Origin: Spirochaetota bacterium
GTDB taxonomy: Bacteria > Spirochaetota > GWE2-31-10 > MWDO01
Assembly: GCA_017998755.1 (NCBI GenBank)
Contig: JAGOCL010000143.1
Coordinates: 1-6,622 of the forward strand
Length of the DNA: 6,622 nucleotides
Reading direction: 5' to 3'
The position numbers and the translations under genes were made by a program. Shown here piece by piece: positions 1 through 4,671 of the stretch (its first letter is position 1; each line of letters begins with the position of its first letter). Under the pieces are notes generated by a model, which worked only from the letters and a program-made list of their open reading frames with translations, did no database searches and was not told where the DNA came from.

Positions 1-146
1 CTCTTAAACATTATCCTGTCGTCGAGTATGTAACGCCGGAATATTTTGAAAAAATTAAAAACTTAGGTCTTGAATTAGGATTTAAACATATTGAAAGCGG
101 CCCTTACGTCAGAAGCTCTTATATGGCGGAAAAATATATTAATTAA
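1..146 (+). CDS. lipA: Lipoyl synthase, C-terminal end (5' truncated by window edge)
   Basis: This is the last 47 codons of a gene cut by the left edge; the reading frame begins at base 3 and ends with TAA at 144-146. LipA is a cytoplasmic radical SAM enzyme that inserts two sulfur atoms into octanoyl groups on lipoyl-carrier proteins of 2-oxoacid dehydrogenases or the glycine cleavage H protein. The visible tail matches the family's characteristic end: a VTPEYF segment, then LGLELGFKHIESGPYVRSSY. The serine in the terminal RSSY motif is known in this family to ligate the auxiliary iron-sulfur cluster, and it is present here. The radical SAM CX3CX2C motif lies outside the window. The tail looks intact and not degraded. 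An AT-rich palindrome follows 11 bp after the stop. Confidence 0.93.
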   Translation, partial: LKHYPVVEYVTPEYFEKIKNLGLELGFKHIESGPYVRSSYMAEKYIN

Positions 147-157
147 TAAACCGATAT

Positions 158-177
158 AACAATAAAATTTTATTGTT
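158..177 (+). terminator. AT-rich palindrome after lipA, possible weak terminator
   Basis: This is a perfect 20-bp palindrome (10-bp arms, no spacer) starting 11 bp after the lipA stop, with a T-rich stretch just downstream. Each arm has only one G:C pair, so the hairpin would be weak, and a real one would need an unpaired loop at its centre. Its position suggests transcription termination. The right arm also overlaps the -35 element proposed for the next gene, so it could instead be a regulatory site. Confidence 0.35.
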
Positions 178-204
178 GATTTTTAAAATTTATTGATTTA
201 TAAT
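176..204 (+). promoter_or_regulatory. Sigma-70-type promoter candidate for the 158-aa gene
   Basis: There is a -35 TTGATT at 176-181, a 17-nt spacer and a perfect -10 TATAAT at 199-204. This predicts a transcript start near 211 and a leader of about 86 nt before the ATG at 297. The surrounding DNA is AT-rich, so chance matches are expected, but consensus elements with ideal spacing in the only gap upstream of the gene make this a good candidate. Confidence 0.55.
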
Positions 205-283
205 TAATTTTAGTTATCTTTACTAATATAGTTATAGGATAGGGGTAAAAAATATAAATTTACCGGGATTTTTTTAATCGACT

Positions 284-290
284 AAGGAGG
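284..290 (+). promoter_or_regulatory. Perfect Shine-Dalgarno AAGGAGG
   Basis: AAGGAGG lies 6 nt before the ATG at 297. It fixes that start codon and suggests efficient translation. It is the best ribosome-binding site in the window. Confidence 0.85.
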
Positions 291-296
291 ATATGT

Positions 297-773
297 ATGG
301 ATGAAAAATTAAAAGAGAAATTAAACGACGCTTTAAAAAACGGAAAAGCGACTGTTGCCGATATCGGCGAGATTGTTAAAAACATCACAAAAGAGGTTAT
401 CGCCAAATCTAAGACGGAAGGGGCGGATTTAAAGAAGACTGCCGGCGAATTGTTTAAAGAAATAATAAATACGTTGGGCGAACTCGGAAAAGGTTCTTTT
501 GAATTATTAAAAGCCGCCGGTAACGGTTTTATGGAAGGTCTTAAAGAGTCCGGAAAAGATGAAAATAATCTTATAAAACATGCCGGTAAGTCGATTTTAG
601 ACGGTTTGAAGTCTCTTGGAGGCGCGGGGTTGTATGTAACTAAAGAAACCGCAAAAAACCTTAAAGAAACTGCCGATTCGATGATAAAAAAAGCTAAAGA
701 AAAAAAGTCTGAAAAAAATCAGAATAAAGAATCGGGCGCTCCGCAAGACGACGAGGCGGATAGAAAAATCTAA
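297..773 (+). CDS. Small repetitive amphipathic-helix protein of unknown function
   Basis: I do not recognise this 158-aa protein with confidence. It is lysine/glutamate-rich, has no cysteine, signal peptide or membrane helix, and should be soluble. Residues 1-135 look almost wholly helical. Three similar units share a K-x-A-G core followed by a hydrophobic face: KTAG at 47-50, KAAG at 72-75 and KHAG at 94-97, about 22-25 residues apart. A related helix with VTKETAKNL follows at 114-122. The tail from about 132 is highly charged (KEKKSEKNQNKE, then DDEADR) and probably disordered. Such patterns occur in phasin-like, apolipoprotein-like and LEA-like proteins that coat lipid, polymer or other proteins; assignment to any of these is inference. 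It may belong to an unnamed family such as the one Pfam calls DUF6781, recalled from memory and unchecked. The start is fixed by a perfect ribosome-binding site. It leads a probable two-gene operon with the gene at 796. Confidence 0.88.
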   Translation: MDEKLKEKLNDALKNGKATVADIGEIVKNITKEVIAKSKTEGADLKKTAGELFKEIINTLGELGKGSFELLKAAGNGFMEGLKESGKDENNLIKHAGKSILDGLKSLGGAGLYVTKETAKNLKETADSMIKKAKEKKSEKNQNKESGAPQDDEADRKI

Positions 774-795
774 ATCGGATTTATCGGATGATTTA

Positions 796-1653
796 ATGGA
801 AATAAACGAACCTGTTTCAACCGTCGATAGGGATCAAAAGCTTAAAAGCGATTACGGCGCTATTGAGTATTTTTTTTCTCGAAAGAAAGATATTTTGTCG
901 AATTTTAACGCGATTCCTGCGGAAGACATAATAGCAAATTCTCCAAAATATTATTCGATAATCAGGGTTATTGAGCAGATAAACAGCTTTGTTAATAAAG
1001 ATAGTAATTGGCTGAAAAATTTTATTACTAAGAACAAAATACCGTTTGATTGGGAACTTTATGAAAAATGGAAATCAGGCGTCGATTTCTTCAAAATTTC
1101 TTACGACGATACTTATTCCCCTTCAAAATGGATATCTGCATCTTTAGATAAATTTATAGAGTTGTTAAAAGAACTACAATTACTGTTATACGTAGAACGT
1201 TACGTAGACGAAGAGGATTTTAAGAAATTCTTAAGAAAACATCCCGATATTAGTTATAAAATTCGCGCAAATTATATTATAAAATCCGCGCCTTCAGAGA
1301 ATATTGAACTACTATTTAAAGTAATTGATTTTTTATTAAAAACAACTTTTGAAAACGACGTATTGTCGAAATATATGATTGATACCAAGATTTGTATGAA
1401 CGCTTATCGTTTTATAGACGAATCCGGCGTATTTGAGTTATTAAAAAGAAAAGAGTTTTATCTCAAATATAGATTGCAGTACCTTAAATTGGTTACTGAA
1501 AATAGTAGAATAAAAATTCCATGCGAATCGGACATTGTTTCTATAGGCGAAAGTTTTTTAGAGAATTATCAGGATTTAATTTATTGCTATAACGAATACA
1601 AAGAGAGACTTTTGGAGAAGTACAAAAAAATAAAAAACAAACTTATTTCTTGA
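796..1653 (+). CDS. Hypothetical helical protein, 285 aa
   Basis: I do not recognise this protein. It is probably cytoplasmic, since no signal peptide or convincing membrane helix is visible. It is mostly helical and rich in Lys, Glu, Ile, Leu, Tyr and Phe, with leucine-rich helices around residues 118-135 and 168-185. The C-terminal end (about 255-285) is a very basic, tyrosine-rich helix with coiled-coil potential. There are only two cysteines in the last third plus one near residue 200, and no recognisable nucleotide-binding or catalytic motif. It begins 22 bp after the 158-aa gene. Its ribosome-binding site is weak (GGAT at 786-789, 6 nt from the ATG), so translation is probably coupled to the upstream gene. 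Codons are AT-biased, and many G+C-rich codons common in trpB are scarce. It could act with the upstream protein, but only proximity supports that. No frameshift or truncation is apparent. Confidence 0.82.
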   Translation: MEINEPVSTVDRDQKLKSDYGAIEYFFSRKKDILSNFNAIPAEDIIANSPKYYSIIRVIEQINSFVNKDSNWLKNFITKNKIPFDWELYEKWKSGVDFFKISYDDTYSPSKWISASLDKFIELLKELQLLLYVERYVDEEDFKKFLRKHPDISYKIRANYIIKSAPSENIELLFKVIDFLLKTTFENDVLSKYMIDTKICMNAYRFIDESGVFELLKRKEFYLKYRLQYLKLVTENSRIKIPCESDIVSIGESFLENYQDLIYCYNEYKERLLEKYKKIKNKLIS

Positions 1654-1679
1654 CAAAAAGCTAATAATATTTTTATTCT
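1650..1679 (+). promoter_or_regulatory. Promoter candidate for trpB2, -35 overlapping the upstream stop codon
   Basis: A perfect -35 TTGACA at 1650-1655 contains the TGA stop (1651-1653) of the preceding gene. It is followed by an 18-nt spacer and a -10 TATTCT at 1674-1679 (4 of 6 consensus bases). The transcript would start near 1686, leaving a leader of about 20 nt that just includes the ribosome-binding site at 1694-1699. This suggests trpB2 is transcribed independently of the upstream pair. Confidence 0.5.
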
Positions 1680-1693
1680 TATTTATATTATTT

Positions 1694-1699
1694 AAGGAG
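1694..1699 (+). promoter_or_regulatory. Shine-Dalgarno AAGGAG for trpB2
   Basis: AAGGAG is placed 6 nt before the ATG at 1706, confirming that start. Confidence 0.8.
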
Positions 1700-1705
1700 A
1701 CCTGT

Positions 1706-3085
1706 ATGTCGCAAGATAGAATCTTTACGCTCAAAGGGAGTAAAGCTCCCAACAAATGGATTAATATTCTATACAATATGCCCGAAGCTTTAACTCCGTT
1801 GGTAAATCCCGAAACAAGCGAACCGATACCTTTGGAGATGTTGTATAAGATATTTGCCAAAGAACTTATCGATCAAGAAATTAATACAAAAGACGAGTTT
1901 ATCAAGATACCTGACGAAGTTAGGGATATTTACTCGCTTTATAGACCGACGCCTCTTATTAGAGCTACTTTTCTTGAAAAAGCTCTCGATACTCCGGCGA
2001 AGATATATTATAAATGGGAAGGGGTAAGCCCGTCTGGAAGTCACAAGCCGAATACGGCGATACCTCAAGCGTATTACAACAAAAAAGAGGGAATATTAAA
2101 GTTAACGACCGAGACCGGAGCGGGGCAGTGGGGATCCGCTTTAAGTTTTGCTTGCAATCAGATAGGTATCGAGTGCTTGGTATTTATGGTTAGAGCCAGT
2201 TACGAGCAAAAACCTTATAGAAAACTTATGATGCAGACATACGGCGGAAAAGTTATACCAAGTCCTTCAGATCAAACTAAAATTGGTAGAGAATTATTAA
2301 AAGACAAAAATAACTACAAGGGATCTCTCGGAATGGCTATAAGCGAAGCGGTGGAATTAGCCATGGAGAGAGACGATACTCACTATACGTTAGGTTCGGT
2401 TTTAAATCATGTTCTTTTACATCAGACCATTGTTGGAGAAGAATCAAGATTAGCTATGGAGGAGATAGGCGACTATCCCGATATAGTTATTGGTTGCGTA
2501 GGCGGCGGAAGCAACTTTGGAGGAATAATAATTCCATTCATGAAAGAAAACTTAACAAAAGGTAAAAAAACAAGATTCATCGCGGTTGAGCCTAAGGCGT
2601 GCCCAACCTTAACTAAAGGTAAGTACGCATGGGATTACGGCGATACCGGTAAATTAATACCGCCGGCGCTAATGTATACGTTGGGGCACTCGTTTGTTCC
2701 GCCTCCGGTTCACGCCGGCGGGTTGAGATATCATGGAGCGTCTCCGTTATTGAGTTATATGTGTCACAAAGGTATGGTTGAATCCGTCGGACTTTTTCAG
2801 AATGAAGTTTTTGAGAAAGCGGTTCTTTTTGCTAAAACGGAGAGTATCATAGTGGCTCCGGAGTCTGCTCACGCGGTAACCGTGGCGATAAACGAAGCTC
2901 TTAAATGTAAAGAGACAAAGGAAGAAAAAACTATACTATTTAACTGTTCGGGTCATGGACATTTTGATATGGCAGCTTACGAACAATTTTTTAACGGAAC
3001 GTTGGAAGATTACGATTATCCGAAAGAGAAGATTGAAGAAGCTCTTAAAGATCTTCCAAAAATCAACTTTCCGCCAAAAAAATAA
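1706..3085 (+). CDS. trpB2: Tryptophan synthase beta chain, type 2 (TrpB2)
   Basis: This pyridoxal-phosphate enzyme condenses indole with L-serine to give L-tryptophan (EC 4.2.1.20), in the cytoplasm. At 459 aa it has the longer length typical of the TrpB2 branch; classic TrpB is about 400 aa. Visible motifs in order are RPTPL (80-84), the PLP-lysine motif GSHKPNTA with K114, the TETGAGQWG loop with the catalytic-type glutamate E136, and the phosphate-binding GGGSN at 266-270. These are followed by VAPESAHA (383-390) and a C-terminal CSGHGHFD (414-421). All expected active-site features are intact. The strong ribosome-binding site fixes the start. No trpA or other trp gene is adjacent, and a strong terminator follows 11 bp after the stop, so it is a single-gene transcription unit. 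Stand-alone TrpB2 proteins are often proposed to salvage indole, or to be the only TrpB of the organism; this window cannot distinguish those. No tryptophan-rich leader peptide is visible upstream. Confidence 0.95.
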   Translation: MSQDRIFTLKGSKAPNKWINILYNMPEALTPLVNPETSEPIPLEMLYKIFAKELIDQEINTKDEFIKIPDEVRDIYSLYRPTPLIRATFLEKALDTPAKIYYKWEGVSPSGSHKPNTAIPQAYYNKKEGILKLTTETGAGQWGSALSFACNQIGIECLVFMVRASYEQKPYRKLMMQTYGGKVIPSPSDQTKIGRELLKDKNNYKGSLGMAISEAVELAMERDDTHYTLGSVLNHVLLHQTIVGEESRLAMEEIGDYPDIVIGCVGGGSNFGGIIIPFMKENLTKGKKTRFIAVEPKACPTLTKGKYAWDYGDTGKLIPPALMYTLGHSFVPPPVHAGGLRYHGASPLLSYMCHKGMVESVGLFQNEVFEKAVLFAKTESIIVAPESAHAVTVAINEALKCKETKEEKTILFNCSGHGHFDMAAYEQFFNGTLEDYDYPKEKIEEALKDLPKINFPPKK

Positions 3086-3096
3086 TTTTGTTTTAA

Positions 3097-3145
3097 ATTA
3101 ATAAAAAATAACCTCGTCCTAAGGGCGAGGTTATTTTTTATTAAT
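3097..3145 (+). terminator. Strong hairpin terminator after trpB2, probably bidirectional
   Basis: The arms 3097-3119 and 3123-3145 pair along 23 positions around a 3-nt TAA loop. The only non-Watson-Crick pair is one T-G wobble (3114/3126). The core CCTCG/CGAGG is GC-rich and the outer stem is an A-run pairing with a T-run, giving an intrinsic terminator with U-tract. Because A-runs and T-runs flank both sides, it should work on either strand. It closes the trpB2 transcript. Confidence 0.9.
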
Positions 3146-3225
3146 AATATTAGATAAAATAAAATATTTATAAATGTACTTATTAATAACTAATTGAAAG
3201 TTTTATTTATATTTTTTAATAATAG

Positions 3226-3254
3226 TTGACATTTAAAAGCTATAAATATATATT
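3226..3254 (+). promoter_or_regulatory. Sigma-70-type promoter for the DUF4468-like gene
   Basis: A perfect -35 TTGACA at 3226-3231 is separated by 17 nt from the -10 TATATT at 3249-3254. The predicted transcript start is near 3261, which would put the ribosome-binding site AAGGAG (3262-3267) at the extreme 5' end of a very short leader. It lies downstream of the trpB2 terminator, so the gene has its own transcript. Confidence 0.65.
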
Positions 3255-3261
3255 TAAAAAA

Positions 3262-3267
3262 AAGGAG
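3262..3267 (+). promoter_or_regulatory. Shine-Dalgarno AAGGAG, 11 nt from start
   Basis: AAGGAG lies in an A-rich context. The 11-nt spacing to the ATG at 3279 is longer than usual, but no better start codon lies between. Confidence 0.65.
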
Positions 3268-3278
3268 AAAAATAAGAA

Positions 3279-3749
3279 ATGAGGAAATATTTGATAATTA
3301 TTTTTATTTCGCTTACCTTTGGAATTTTTGCTGATGAAGAATTTATGATAGGGTTAAATGAAATAAATGATAAGGTTTACAATGTCGATTTAAGCTCTGA
3401 TCAAATATACAATAAGTCAATATTATGGATAGCTGAAAATTTCAAGTCGGCAAAAAATGTAATTGAATATAAAGATCAAGATAGTAAAACAATAGTGGGT
3501 AATGGTAGCGCATATACTAAATGGGGATATATTTTTTTCTCGTTTTCTATACAGGCAAAAGATGGACGCTATAAAATAATATACTCAGATTGTGGGGCTG
3601 GTTATAGCGGTCATGAAAGATATTTCTCTAAACAATTTACGGTTAAAGGTGAAAGAAATACGACTTTTAATTTACTTAATGATCTTTCTCAATCTCTTTA
3701 TGATTATTTGAACAAATTCTCTAAAAAAAATGAAGACGACAATTGGTAA
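3279..3749 (+). CDS. Secreted DUF4468-like protein
   Basis: This 156-aa protein begins with a Sec signal peptide (MRKY, then a hydrophobic core at 5-16) and a likely cleavage site after A18 (GIFA/DEE). There is no lipobox cysteine, so it should be periplasmic or exported. The mature part (about 38-145) resembles DUF4468, a small domain described as having a TBP2-like fold, whose function is unknown. Visible family-like features are the helix with SILWIAENFKSAKNVIEY (47-64), then a strand with TIVGNGSA (71-78), YIFFSFSIQAKDGRYKI (84-100) and a C-terminal helix. DUF4468 proteins are commonest in Bacteroidetes but also occur elsewhere. The gene is monocistronic: it has its own promoter, lies after a terminator and ends inside a small hairpin. 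Codon use is strongly AT-rich, and GCG and GGC codons frequent in trpB2 and the MATE gene are absent. That could reflect later acquisition or relaxed selection. A direct role cannot be inferred. Confidence 0.82.
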   Translation: MRKYLIIIFISLTFGIFADEEFMIGLNEINDKVYNVDLSSDQIYNKSILWIAENFKSAKNVIEYKDQDSKTIVGNGSAYTKWGYIFFSFSIQAKDGRYKIIYSDCGAGYSGHERYFSKQFTVKGERNTTFNLLNDLSQSLYDYLNKFSKKNEDDNW

Positions 3750-3761
3750 AAAAACCAATTG
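3740..3761 (+). terminator. Small hairpin spanning the stop codon, possible weak terminator
   Basis: Arms of 8 bp (CAATTGGT at 3740-3747, ACCAATTG at 3754-3761) enclose an A6 loop. The stop codon TAA (3747-3749) sits at the stem-loop junction. Downstream sequence is T-rich but has no long uninterrupted T-run, so termination strength is uncertain. Confidence 0.4.
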
Positions 3762-3869
3762 AATTTGTTTATAAGTATAAAAATTATTTTTAATTTTTTC
3801 GATAAAATATTATATAAGAATAAGAAATAGTTTTTTATCTTTGAAAATTTAAAATACAATAAGTTAACA

Positions 3870-3899
3870 TTGAATGTTTCAGAATATCTTTAAAATAAT
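3870..3899 (+). promoter_or_regulatory. Promoter candidate upstream of the 3-TM protein
   Basis: A -35 TTGAAT at 3870-3875, an 18-nt spacer and a -10 AATAAT at 3894-3899 (5 of 6) predict a start near 3906, about 55 nt before the ATG at 3961. A small inverted repeat (AACATT, G, AATGTT at 3866-3878) overlaps the -35 and could be an operator. The 211-bp gap 3750-3960 is very AT-rich, so confidence is limited. I see nothing else in it apart from the hairpin at its left end and the extended -10 sequence at its right end. Confidence 0.3.
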
Positions 3900-3951
3900 T
3901 TTTCTTTTGATATAACTTAGCGTAGAAGTAATTATTTTTTCTTTTAAAATA

Positions 3952-3960
3952 TGGTATGAT
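3952..3960 (+). promoter_or_regulatory. Extended -10 sequence directly abutting an ATG
   Basis: TGGTATGAT is a near-perfect extended -10 element (TG, one base, TATGAT) and ends one base before the ATG at 3961. If used, transcription would begin near 3967, inside the annotated coding sequence. Either it is fortuitous, or the true start codon is further downstream. Confidence 0.3.
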
Positions 3961-4596
3961 ATGGAAAAGGATATTATCGCAGACAAATCGACGACAATCA
4001 AAGGGCTTTTCATAACTTTAGCGGTTACGATTATAATGATATTTTATGGAATACTTTTATTTCTGATAATTCCCGACGCGCAGGAAAAATATTTTAATCT
4101 CGATAAAAGCGAGTATTTGTTTTTTAAGAATGGGGTCGGAATATATGCGGCGGTTAGCATATTCGCTCTGTTATTTCTGATAGCCATGTTAGCGGCGCTA
4201 ATTATGAAAAAGCTTCCAAAAAGTAAAATTACCGTAATACTGATCGCTATCCCGCTTATTTTACTATTTTTAGGACTTTACGAAACATTTTCAAGTTATA
4301 CTTATTTAAAAAACGAGGGGATTTATACAAGAAGTATGTTTTACGGAGAGGTACGATTCGTCCAATGGCGCGACGTAAATAAAATAGTAATAAGTTTTGA
4401 AACTTCAGATGAGAGTTCTCAAAGATATATAGATTACAGGATAAAATACGGATTCCTAAAAAGTTTTCTGATTAGCGAGAATGTAAGAAGCGGAACGGTA
4501 AACATACTGAAATTAAATCAAATCATAAGAAATAACGAAATTACAGTTATTTTCAAGAAAGAAGCGTATCGAAAGGAATATACTAATATACAATAA
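3961..4596 (+). CDS. Integral membrane protein with three helices and a possible PH-like C-terminal domain
   Basis: I do not recognise a named family. The 211-aa protein has three clear membrane helices at about residues 15-38, 59-82 and 90-108. A soluble part of about 100 residues follows. Its opening, NEGIYTRSMFYGEVRFVQWRD (118-138) then VNKIVIS (139-145), resembles the strand pattern of small bacterial PH-like or membrane-associated beta domains, in which a tryptophan precedes a D-V-x-x-I strand; this is a pattern impression only. The N-terminus (MEKDIIADKS) is short and charged, so helix 1 likely starts from the cytoplasm. The start is uncertain: no Shine-Dalgarno precedes ATG 3961, and an extended -10 sequence abuts it. 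However, the next in-frame ATG (4036) would cut helix 1 in half. A 75-bp gap with its own promoter candidate separates it from the MATE gene. No catalytic motif is seen. Confidence 0.78.
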   Translation: MEKDIIADKSTTIKGLFITLAVTIIMIFYGILLFLIIPDAQEKYFNLDKSEYLFFKNGVGIYAAVSIFALLFLIAMLAALIMKKLPKSKITVILIAIPLILLFLGLYETFSSYTYLKNEGIYTRSMFYGEVRFVQWRDVNKIVISFETSDESSQRYIDYRIKYGFLKSFLISENVRSGTVNILKLNQIIRNNEITVIFKKEAYRKEYTNIQ

Positions 4597-4623
4597 ATAT
4601 ATTCTTCAAACTAAAAATATTTC

Positions 4624-4653
4624 CTGTCAATTTTCTAATAAAAATGCTATAGT
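4624..4653 (+). promoter_or_regulatory. Extended -10 promoter candidate for the MATE gene
   Basis: CTGTCA (4624-4629, 4 of 6) is followed after 18 nt by TATAGT (4648-4653), preceded by TG at 4645-4646, making an extended -10. A start near 4660 leaves a leader of only about 12 nt before ATG 4672, containing a GGGG at 4663-4666 that may serve as a weak ribosome-binding site. Confidence 0.5.
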
Positions 4654-4671
4654 ACCGCAAACGGGGTTGTT

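Noticed and set aside
297..773. Histone H1-like DNA-binding protein
   Set aside because: It is lysine-rich, but glutamate and aspartate nearly balance the charge and there are no AAKK/PAKK tail repeats.
297..1653. Toxin-antitoxin or defence pair formed by the two unknown genes
   Set aside because: The first gene is a 158-aa repetitive helical protein and the second shows no nuclease, kinase or nucleotide-binding motif; adjacency alone is not enough.
1576..1860. Minus-strand open frame of 94 codons overlapping the end of the 285-aa gene and the start of trpB2
   Set aside because: It crosses two well-supported genes, covers the trpB2 promoter region in antisense and has no homology-like motif; it is a shadow.
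1790..2068. Minus-strand open frame of 92 codons within trpB2
   Set aside because: It lies entirely antisense to a conserved enzyme; arginine-rich composition is what the opposite strand of such codons gives.
3750..3960. Small RNA or short gene in the AT-rich gap
   Set aside because: Only very short frames (about 13 codons) and AT-only hairpins are visible; no GC-containing structured RNA or good start signal.
4597..4671. Terminator between the three-helix protein gene and the MATE gene
   Set aside because: No stem of useful strength; complementary stretches are short and AT-only.
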